Position numbers and translations under genes: made by a program. From Planctomycetaceae bacterium (GTDB lineage Bacteria; Planctomycetota; Planctomycetia; Pirellulales; Pirellulaceae): a DNA stretch of 11,312 nt. The stretch lies in contig PAJC01000154.1 in assembly GCA_002705165.1 (NCBI GenBank), positions 6,306 to 17,617 of the forward strand. The letters run 5' to 3'. The notes under the pieces were generated by a model that made no database searches, was not told the DNA's origin, and worked only from the letters and a program-made list of their open reading frames with translations. Positions within the stretch are counted from its first letter, which is position 1, and each line of letters starts with the position of its first letter. This document shows positions 1 to 5,587 of the stretch, one piece after another.

Positions 1-639
1 ATTTGTGCTTGTGGTGCAAGCATGGGTGATAAATACGGCCCGATGGTCGTGGCTCGTCAGAAGGTTTCTATTGAAGACTGTAAGAATTACACCATTGCCG
101 TTCCCGGAACTTTGACGACGGCGTATTTAGCACTCCGCATGTGCCTGGGTGTCGATTTTAATCATGTGGTCGTACCATTTGATGAAATTCTGGATGTCGT
201 TGAGGCAGGTGAATATAAAGGTCAGTCGGTTGAGGCCGGATTGATTATTCACGAAGGTCAATTGACTTATGGTAGCCAGAATTTGGAATTGATTGTTGAT
301 CTAGGACAGTGGTGGTATGAAGAAACCGAATTGCCATTACCTCTTGGGTGTAACGGAATCCGCAAAGATCTCGGTCAGCCTGCGATGGATGAAGTGACAG
401 CATTGCTGAAGGAATCGATTGTTCATGGGCTTGAGAATCGTGCTCCTGCTTTGGATTATGCATTGGGATATGGTCGCGGTCTTGATCGTTCGATGGCTGA
501 CGAGTTTGTTGGGATGTATGTCAATGACTGGACGATTGACTTTGGCGAGAAGGGACGCGAAGCAGTAGCAGTGCTGCTTAGGAAAGGCTACGAAGCTGGT
601 GTGATCCCTGTATTGATAGAGCCAGAATTTATCGGTTAA
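1..639 (+). CDS. mqnD: MqnD-type 1,4-dihydroxy-6-naphthoate synthase, 5' end outside window
   Basis: The reading frame is already open at base 1 (ICACGASMGDKYGP...), so the N-terminal part lies outside the window and the Met codon at 22 is internal. The visible 212 residues match, from memory, the C-terminal two thirds of MqnD: a GDKYGPMVVAR segment, the AVPGTLTTAYLALR stretch, the AGLIIHE motif (its His, visible residue 84, corresponds to the proposed catalytic His of the Thermus enzyme), VDLGQWW, LPLPLG, and a MYVNDWTIDFGEKG segment near the end. MqnD is a soluble enzyme with a periplasmic-binding-protein-like fold. It converts cyclic dehypoxanthine futalosine to 1,4-dihydroxy-6-naphthoate in the futalosine route to menaquinone. 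The related chorismate dehydratase MqnA is a less likely alternative, given the AGLIIHE and LPLPLG motifs. The gene ends at TAA just before a terminator. Menaquinone is a likely acceptor for the complex I encoded downstream. Confidence 0.85.
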   Translation: MCACGASMGDKYGPMVVARQKVSIEDCKNYTIAVPGTLTTAYLALRMCLGVDFNHVVVPFDEILDVVEAGEYKGQSVEAGLIIHEGQLTYGSQNLELIVDLGQWWYEETELPLPLGCNGIRKDLGQPAMDEVTALLKESIVHGLENRAPALDYALGYGRGLDRSMADEFVGMYVNDWTIDFGEKGREAVAVLLRKGYEAGVIPVLIEPEFIG

Positions 640-668
640 AATCAAATTAGCGGATGATTGCAGATAAT

Positions 669-705
669 AAGGCGACCTTGCTTCATGGCAAGTCGCCTTT
701 TTTTT
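669..705 (+). terminator. Rho-independent terminator of mqnD
   Basis: About 30 bases after the mqnD stop, AAGGCGAC-C-TTGC pairs with GCAAGTCGCCTT across a six-base loop (TTCATG), with a single bulged C, and an eight-T run follows. This is a classic intrinsic terminator for plus-strand transcription. Confidence 0.88.
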
Positions 706-734
706 GGTGATGTGAAAACGGTATTGAAGTGAAT

Positions 735-766
735 AAAAAAAGCCACATGGCTTGTGCCATGTGGCT
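735..766 (-). terminator. Rho-independent terminator of the tRNA-Glu gene
   Basis: A perfect 11-bp inverted repeat (AGCCACATGGC / GCCATGTGGCT) with a four-base loop is flanked at 735-740 by six A, which read as a U tract on the minus strand. It starts a few bases past the 3' end of the tRNA gene, so it should end that transcript. It sits tail to tail with the mqnD terminator, so the two convergent units are insulated from each other. Confidence 0.85.
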
Positions 767-770
767 AAGG

Positions 771-842
771 TGACCCCTAGGGGAATCGAACCCCTGTTGC
801 CGGCGTGAAAAGCCGGAGTCCTAACCGCTAGACGAAGGGGCC
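771..842 (-). tRNA. tRNA-Glu (anticodon UUC)
   Basis: Read on the minus strand, the 72-base sequence folds as a full cloverleaf. The acceptor stem is GGCCCCT with AGGGGTC (one G-U pair). The D arm follows, with TAGCGGTTAGGA in its loop region. The anticodon stem is CCGGC/GCCGG around loop TTTTCAC, reading UUC. The T arm is AGGGG-TTCGATT-CCCCT, with discriminator A. UUC decodes glutamate GAA/GAG. No CCA is encoded at the 3' end (the next bases read CC then T), so CCA must be added after transcription. There are no signs of an integrated element beside the gene. Confidence 0.95.
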
Positions 843-952
843 AGCGATTTGTGTGTTTCAGGTAAAATACCCAATGCTTATATGAAATAGCTGATTATGG
901 TTATCGTCAAGTAGGGGCAGTGAATTGGAATTTAATTTTTTGGAAAGTAACC

Positions 953-983
953 AAAAAAAACGATTTCCCTGCCACTAAATCGC
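953..983 (-). terminator. Probable rho-independent terminator of csrA
   Basis: On the minus strand, GCGATTT pairs with AAATCGT across a ten-base loop, and a run of eight T follows. The stem is short and fairly A/T rich, so termination may be moderate. It lies about 100 bases past the csrA stop and before the tRNA gene. The bases between it and csrA (984-1078) hold nothing I recognise. Confidence 0.6.
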
Positions 984-1078
984 ATTACCACAGGCATGGG
1001 TGTAGATTTAGGGGTGTCATCATCAGGACTTGCCTGGAGAGACAGCTTAAAGTTTAAGAATGTGGGTGAGTCGATCGT

Positions 1079-1267
1079 TTACGGATTCTCGGTAACGGCA
1101 TCTTCGTTACGGTGAATCGCGTTAAAAACTTCCTGTCGATGGACGGGTACTTCTTTTGGGGCATCTACCCCTAATCGCACCTTATCGCCACGAATATCGA
1201 CAACAACGATTGTAATGTCATCGTTAATGACAATACTTTCATTCTTTTTTCGTGACAGAACTAACAT
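1079..1267 (-). CDS. csrA: Carbon storage regulator CsrA (RsmA family RNA-binding protein)
   Basis: This 62-residue protein has the usual CsrA length and sequence: MLVLSRKKNESIVI at the start (Arg6 is in the RNA-contact strand), VRLGVDAPKEVPVHRQEVF in the middle (the Arg of VHR is the second RNA-binding site), and a short charged tail. CsrA is a cytoplasmic homodimer that binds GGA motifs in hairpin loops of mRNA leaders, usually blocking ribosome access or changing stability. In flagellated bacteria it also controls flagellin. FliW or flagellar genes often lie nearby, but none is visible here. The start is firm: AAAGGA lies seven bases before the ATG. That Shine-Dalgarno site itself contains GGA, which would allow autoregulation. 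The gene is transcribed away from the nuo operon. Confidence 0.95.
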   Translation of the reverse strand: MLVLSRKKNESIVINDDITIVVVDIRGDKVRLGVDAPKEVPVHRQEVFNAIHRNEDAVTENP

Positions 1268-1274
1268 TGCTCAG

Positions 1275-1280
1275 TCCTTT
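1275..1280 (-). promoter_or_regulatory. csrA ribosome binding site overlapping a GGA motif
   Basis: On the minus strand AAAGGA is followed by seven bases and then the csrA ATG. It is one of the few good Shine-Dalgarno sites in the window and fixes the csrA start. Because it contains GGA, the core bound by CsrA, it is a natural site for feedback repression. The feedback itself is inferred from known csrA genes, not shown here. Confidence 0.6.
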
Positions 1281-1840
1281 GGTTAAATATTGTGATGATC
1301 CGTTATTCACTTAACGAGGAAAAGTTTGTTAAAAGCGTTTCCCACGTTTTTTAATGTTATTTTAGGTTCCTGAAACGCCTGAGGGCATTTTTGAATTGGT
1401 ATCAAAATAGCCACTTGGAGCAAGCGTACCGTTGGCATGCATTGTCTACAGGAGTTAATTCACTCTACGACGTGTATGGCGATGGTCAAGAAATACCAGG
1501 TTTCTTATTTCGTATTTGCCTACAACCCAGCCCTAATGGCGTTATAACCCTTACAGAAGCTCACTTTTATGTGCTTTCCGGTCCGTTAGCGGTATCCCTG
1601 GGGCGAAGAATTGGTGGCTAAGCAATAGCTTTTTAGAGGTTCGTTGGCCTTGGTCGATTGGGGATAGATGTATGGATTGGCAGGCATGTCTGGACTTGGT
1701 GGGGGTAAGATTATTCCTCGGCTGTGATTGGAGCGATGTGTGACCTTTGAAATTCTCTTTATCTTTACCTGTTTTCGCGCTTGATGGGGCTATTCTTATG
1801 CTACGCAAATAGATATTCTAGTAGTCTTATGGGTTAATTA

Positions 1841-1868
1841 TTGCCCTTTGTCTATTCGCGCGTATATT
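1841..1868 (+). promoter_or_regulatory. Candidate sigma70-like promoter of the nuo operon
   Basis: TTGCCC (1841-1846) and TATATT (1863-1868) are separated by 16 bases and resemble -35 and -10 boxes. A start near 1875 would leave a leader of only about 15 bases before the nuoI ATG, with no Shine-Dalgarno site. The call rests on hexamer similarity alone. The promoter could also lie further upstream in the long gap. Confidence 0.35.
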
Positions 1869-1890
1869 TTGTTGTTAGTTCGCTTCATCC

Positions 1891-2463
1891 ATGGAACTTC
1901 CAGAACAAAGAGTTCGTTTTTCTCAGTCACTTAAACATTGGCTGGGAAATGTCATTGGTGTTTTCAAAACGACAATCAACGGGTTGCTGATTACATTACG
2001 TTATTGGCGGAAAACCTATGATCCAGATCGTCGCACTTTCACCGAGCATTATGAATACCCGGAGAAACCTGTTCCGGTAGCTCCCCGATACCGAGGTTTT
2101 CATCGTTTCGACCTGACGACCTGTATCGCCTGTGATGCATGTGCCAAAGCCTGTCCGGTGGATTGTATTTACATTGGCAAGGAAAAGGTACAGGTTGGTA
2201 AGGGTTTTAAAGTTACCGGCTACACGATCGATTATTCGAAGTGTATGTTCTGTGCTCTCTGTGTCGAGCCTTGTCCAGTGGATTGTATTTTCATGGGCGC
2301 TTCTCATGACCTGAGTTGCTACAGTCGTGACGGGACTATTGTGGATTACTCACGGTTGCCTCTCGATGTTAGTTGGGGGCGTGCCACACTGAATCCCGCT
2401 GCGGTGGCTCAGTCGAAAGTAATTGTCCAGACTGTCCATCAGGGTCCTAATGAGGGACAGTAG
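1891..2463 (+). CDS. nuoI: NADH-quinone oxidoreductase subunit NuoI (2x[4Fe-4S] ferredoxin-like)
   Basis: This 190-residue peripheral-arm subunit carries iron-sulfur clusters N6a and N6b, which pass electrons toward NuoB cluster N2. Two CxxCxxCxxxCP motifs are intact: Cys78-81-84-88 and Cys118-121-124-128, each followed by VDCI. The N-terminal region (GVFKTTINGLLITLRY, about residues 23-38) is the amphipathic segment that anchors NuoI to the membrane arm, and HYEYPEKP precedes the clusters as usual. Length is close to E. coli NuoI (about 180 residues). An extra Cys143 lies outside the motifs. The ATG start lacks a Shine-Dalgarno site. The gene leads the operon here, instead of following nuoH as in the common bacterial order. 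Confidence 0.95.
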   Translation: MELPEQRVRFSQSLKHWLGNVIGVFKTTINGLLITLRYWRKTYDPDRRTFTEHYEYPEKPVPVAPRYRGFHRFDLTTCIACDACAKACPVDCIYIGKEKVQVGKGFKVTGYTIDYSKCMFCALCVEPCPVDCIFMGASHDLSCYSRDGTIVDYSRLPLDVSWGRATLNPAAVAQSKVIVQTVHQGPNEGQ

Positions 2464-2512
2464 TAAGCTCAGTTGGCAATTCAGGAAATGCAGTTCGCTT
2501 AAAGAATAAAAA

Positions 2513-2974
2513 ATGTCTCCAAACCAAACACTAAAGTTGTTCACGATTGAGCAGGCTAATGCTTCGCTCCCATTGGTGCGCGCGATTACGAGTGATTTGG
2601 CAGAGTTATCGTCAGTTGTGTTTGAGCGCCAACGTCACTTGGCAACGATTAGTTCCGGACGCGAGTTAGGAGAGGCAACTGACCCTTATGCTGAAGAGGT
2701 GGTGCACGAGCAAGCAGAGCTTGAACGGCAGACTGCCCGGCTGCATGAGTTAATTGATGAGTTACGTGCTCTTGGAGCAGAGCCAAAGAACGGACCAGGT
2801 GGGCGAATCGATCTTGTTGATTTTCCAGCCGAGAAGGATGGGCGAGTGATTTATCTCTGCTGGCGGCTGGGGGAAGCTTCGGTTGAGCACTGGCATGAAA
2901 TAGATGCTGGCTTTAATGGTCGCCGAAGTGTTACCGATTTGGTAGTGGAACAAGTTGCCGAAGGGTCTGCGTAA
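2513..2974 (+). CDS. DUF2203 family protein inside the nuo operon
   Basis: This small acidic, soluble 153-residue protein has no signal peptide or membrane segment. It begins KLFTIEQANASLPLVRAI (about residues 8-25), the usual start of DUF2203 proteins. A long charged helical stretch follows (about 27-88, with coiled-coil-like Glu/Leu spacing). The conserved C-terminal block is LVDFPAEKDGR (101-111), LCWRLGE (115-121) and HWHEIDAGFNGR (126-137). Conserved His126, His128, Asp/Glu and the CW pair might bind a metal or ligand, but the family has no function that I know of. It lies 49 bases after nuoI and 37 before nuoA, so it is almost certainly co-transcribed with complex I. An assembly or accessory role is only an inference from position. 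There is no Shine-Dalgarno site, and the ATG sits in an A-rich stretch. Confidence 0.85.
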   Translation: MSPNQTLKLFTIEQANASLPLVRAITSDLAELSSVVFERQRHLATISSGRELGEATDPYAEEVVHEQAELERQTARLHELIDELRALGAEPKNGPGGRIDLVDFPAEKDGRVIYLCWRLGEASVEHWHEIDAGFNGRRSVTDLVVEQVAEGSA

Positions 2975-3011
2975 GGCTTCTGAGGGTTAACAGTTAATAA
3001 ATGGGATCACA

Positions 3012-3632
3012 ATGGTATTTGCACAAGCAACAACCGATGCAGTGGTAGCTTCAGCCGCGTTGGAGCCATCCGTTAGTCTCGTTGGTTACCTGGCATTATT
3101 TGTTGGGATCGGCTTGGTTTTCGTTTTTGTCAACCTGTTGGTAGGTCGTTTTCTGCGTCCTCATAACCCACACCAGGAAAAGGGCGAAATCTATGAATGT
3201 GGTGAGCCTACGATTGGTTCCAGTTATGTTCAGTTTGACTTGCGATTCTATATCGTTGCCCTGCTCTTCATCATCTTTGATGTTGAGGTCGCTTTCTTCT
3301 TCCCGTGGGCAACGGTCTTTGGGAAGTCTGAGCAATTAGCAGAACTGGCAGATGCTGGCGGGGCGGTAGCTAATGCAAAATTGACAGACGATGCCGCTCG
3401 TTTACTACAGGAAATGGGCGTGCCTAAGGGGTTGCAGACAATTCCGGCTCAGGGGCAGGAAGCGATCGCGGAAAGTGCCAAAACGTTATCGTACATCACC
3501 TTGATCGATATTGGCGTGTTCTTTGTCGTACTCATGCTTGGTTTTTTCTATGTTTGGAAACGAGGGGACCTTGATTGGGTGAAGGCAGTTGTCAATGAAC
3601 GTCGCCGTGACCGCACGCCGGGCGAGGCATAA
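3012..3632 (+). CDS. nuoA: NADH-quinone oxidoreductase subunit NuoA with internal insertion
   Basis: NuoA (ND3 homologue) is a three-helix membrane subunit beside the quinone site. TM1 is about residues 22-45. The conserved cytoplasmic loop contains GEIYECGEP (58-66), whose Cys63 matches the loop Cys known from the mitochondrial active/deactive switch. TM2 is about 76-103, with Asp90 and Glu92 in the FDVEVAFFFPW signature. TM3 is about 160-182. At 206 residues it is much longer than typical NuoA (about 120-150). The excess is a soluble, Ala/Glu-rich segment at about 105-160 between TM2 and TM3, together with a longer tail. It keeps frame and composition, so it is a real extension and not a frameshift. 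The start at 3012 has only a weak GGGA six bases upstream. Confidence 0.93.
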   Translation: MVFAQATTDAVVASAALEPSVSLVGYLALFVGIGLVFVFVNLLVGRFLRPHNPHQEKGEIYECGEPTIGSSYVQFDLRFYIVALLFIIFDVEVAFFFPWATVFGKSEQLAELADAGGAVANAKLTDDAARLLQEMGVPKGLQTIPAQGQEAIAESAKTLSYITLIDIGVFFVVLMLGFFYVWKRGDLDWVKAVVNERRRDRTPGEA

Positions 3633-3695
3633 GTTAATGCCTGCAAGGCACGCAGAGTGCAAATAGTTGAAGAGTGAAATAAGGTAAAAGAATAA

Positions 3696-4226
3696 ATGAG
3701 TGACATTCCACTAGTATCAGAACTTCGGTTGAAATTCGGTGAAGGTATCATCGATGTCAACCTTGAAGCAATTGATGAATGGGTTGAAGTGACCCCCGAC
3801 GTACTGGTCGATGTTTGTCAGTTTCTTAAAGAAGCTGAAGGCTTCCGCTTTGATATGTGTAACAGCATTACTGTCGTGGATTATCTGCACACGGATCCAA
3901 AGAAAGCTGCTAAGGTTGATTGGGAGCCGCATCTGGAAGTGGTTTATCATTTAAGTAGTATTGCTACCAAATTAACGTTGGTTCTCAAGGTGAAAATCCC
4001 CCGTTGGAAAAACGGGGTTGAAGGTGACCTGCCCACGGTGCCTTCTGTGGCAGGAGTTTGGGCCACAGCTGATTGGCATGAACGTGAAGCTTATGATTTG
4101 TCAGGAGTGAACTTTCTGGGGCACCCGAATCTGAAACGGATTCTTTGTCCTGATGATTGGGAAGGTTACCCACTCCGTAAGGATTACGAAATGCCATTGG
4201 AATATCATGGCATTCGGGGACGCTAG
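3696..4226 (+). CDS. nuoC: NADH-quinone oxidoreductase subunit NuoC (30 kDa subunit)
   Basis: NuoC is a soluble subunit of the connecting module that packs against NuoD and holds no cofactor. The 176-residue protein has the family fold and the 30-kDa signature WHEREAYDLSGVNFLGHP (127-144), followed by LKRILCPDDWEGYPLRKDY (146-164). Length fits a stand-alone NuoC, and it is not fused to NuoD as in E. coli. It follows nuoA after 63 bases, exactly where nuoB usually stands. The spacer is too short to hide nuoB. An AAGG sits 13 bases before the ATG, a longer distance than ideal. Confidence 0.95.
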   Translation: MSDIPLVSELRLKFGEGIIDVNLEAIDEWVEVTPDVLVDVCQFLKEAEGFRFDMCNSITVVDYLHTDPKKAAKVDWEPHLEVVYHLSSIATKLTLVLKVKIPRWKNGVEGDLPTVPSVAGVWATADWHEREAYDLSGVNFLGHPNLKRILCPDDWEGYPLRKDYEMPLEYHGIRGR

Positions 4227-4292
4227 TCAGCAAGTGATTGAAAGTAATTGGGCAGTAAAACCAGCAACGGTATTTGTGGAATAAATTCGAGT

Positions 4293-5531
4293 ATGGCCTC
4301 TTCAAAGATTGATGATCCTCGCGTAATTGAGTTTGACGTCCGAACGGATGAAATGCTCATTAATATGGGACCGCAGCACCCCAGTACCCACGGTGTTTTG
4401 CGTCTTGTTTTGCGTACAGACGGTGAGGTCGTTTCCGATGTTGAACCTCACATCGGTTATCTCCATCGTTGTGCCGAGAAGATCGGTGAGAACCTTACCG
4501 CGCGTCAGTGGGTTCCCTACACCGACCGAATGGACTATCTGGCAGCCATGAATATGAACCTTGGCTGGTCACTGGTGATCGAAAAAATGCTCGAGTATGA
4601 CTTGCCTGAACGGGGGCGTCATCTGCGAGTAATTATTTCCGAAATGGGACGTATCGCCAGTCACTTAGTGGCGATGGGTACCTATGGTCTGGACCTTGGT
4701 TCATTTACGCCGTTTCTTTATGGATTCAGAGAGCGTGAAAAAATACTCAATTTGTTTGAAGAAGCCTGTGGGGCTCGACTGACCTACAGTTACCTGACTC
4801 CAGGCGGAGCAACAGCAGATTTACCTGCAGATTGGACTGGTAAGTGTCGTCAGTTTCTCGCGGAATTTAAGGAAGTGATTCCCGAATTGCACACATTGCT
4901 GACAACCAATTCGATCTTTGTGTCACGAACAGCAGGCATTGGAGTGATGTCGGCCAAGATGGCTATAGATTATGGATGTACAGGTCCCGTGCTTCGCGGT
5001 AGCGGAGTCTATCATGACTTGCGTTTTCATGGTGAAGAACGATATACAGAGATGTACGATGGTTATGTTTTTGATGTGATTTGTGCGGATCCTGCAACGG
5101 GCAAGTACCCCGAGTCTAATTATGAATTCCATGGTGATTCATTGGATTACCCAGAGATTCCTCGTCAGGCTGTTTTGGGGGACTGCTGGCATCGGTTCTA
5201 CGTTCGTATGCTTGAGGTTGTGCAGTCTGTCCGATTGGTCGAACAGGCGATTGAAAAATATGAAGCCACTTCAGGTGATTGGGGTACCCCTATCAAGTTG
5301 GTACAGAAATTGCCTGTCAAAGAAGCTTATATGGAAACGGAAGCACCGCGTGGCCAAATGGGTTTCTATGTGGTTGGTAACGGAGAATCGATTCCGTGGC
5401 GAGTTCGTGCTCGCAGCAGTTCGTTCTGCAATCTTTCAGTAACCGCTCCGCTCTGTCAGGGAATCCTACTGGCAGATATTCCGGCCATCGTCGGAAGCTT
5501 GGATGTGGTGATGGGGGAAATTGACCGCTAA
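4293..5531 (+). CDS. nuoD: NADH-quinone oxidoreductase subunit NuoD (49 kDa subunit)
   Basis: NuoD forms most of the quinone-binding cavity with NuoB and NuoH. It is related to the large subunit of [NiFe] hydrogenases but has lost the metal-binding cysteines. From ATG 4293 it is 412 residues, near the family norm. INMGPQHPSTHG (23-34) supplies the loop His of the quinone site. IGYLHRCAEKIGE (54-66) and the DRMDYLAAMN segment follow, with Tyr82 matching the Tyr that contacts the quinone head group. The C terminus, VVMGEIDR, is also typical. A TTG at 4248 in the same frame would add 15 residues unlike the family and has no ribosome site, so I prefer ATG 4293. Neither start has a strong Shine-Dalgarno site. 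Confidence 0.95.
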   Translation: MASSKIDDPRVIEFDVRTDEMLINMGPQHPSTHGVLRLVLRTDGEVVSDVEPHIGYLHRCAEKIGENLTARQWVPYTDRMDYLAAMNMNLGWSLVIEKMLEYDLPERGRHLRVIISEMGRIASHLVAMGTYGLDLGSFTPFLYGFREREKILNLFEEACGARLTYSYLTPGGATADLPADWTGKCRQFLAEFKEVIPELHTLLTTNSIFVSRTAGIGVMSAKMAIDYGCTGPVLRGSGVYHDLRFHGEERYTEMYDGYVFDVICADPATGKYPESNYEFHGDSLDYPEIPRQAVLGDCWHRFYVRMLEVVQSVRLVEQAIEKYEATSGDWGTPIKLVQKLPVKEAYMETEAPRGQMGFYVVGNGESIPWRVRARSSSFCNLSVTAPLCQGILLADIPAIVGSLDVVMGEIDR

Positions 5532-5587
5532 AGCGGACAAATTTAGTTGTTATCGATTTAGAGACAATTAGGAATAAGGCCAGTTAA

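Larger units (their letters stand above)
1268..1890. other. Long intergenic region between csrA and the nuo operon
   Basis: This 623-base gap separates divergent csrA and nuoI and must hold both promoters. I see no convincing gene. Open frames exist at 1391-1621 (plus, TTG start, 76 codons) and 1551-1808 (minus, 85 codons), but neither has a Shine-Dalgarno site, a recognisable domain or protein-like composition, and they overlap on opposite strands. A 7-bp inverted repeat (GCGTTTC at 1335-1341, GAAACGC at 1372-1378) lies in the csrA leader or promoter zone. No tRNA or strong terminator is visible. An unannotated small RNA is possible but not supported by any feature I can see. Confidence 0.5.

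Noticed and set aside
771..842. tRNA gene as an attachment site of an integrated element
   Set aside because: No integrase, no direct repeat of the tRNA 3' end and no shift in composition were seen nearby.
1391..1621. Plus-strand open frame of 76 codons in the csrA-nuoI gap
   Set aside because: It begins with TTG, has no ribosome site and no recognisable domain, and overlaps a similar-quality open frame on the other strand. Coding is not supported.
1551..1808. Minus-strand open frame of 85 codons in the same gap
   Set aside because: The composition is not protein-like, there is no family resemblance or ribosome site, and it conflicts with the frame on the opposite strand.
2488..2502. Four-codon mini frame with AGGAA in front, between nuoI and the DUF2203 gene
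   Set aside because: It is too short to judge and expected by chance. No leader-peptide or attenuator structure is visible around it.
4248..4292. Longer nuoD start at TTG 4248
   Set aside because: The 15 added residues do not resemble NuoD and no ribosome site precedes the TTG. ATG 4293 gives the normal family length.
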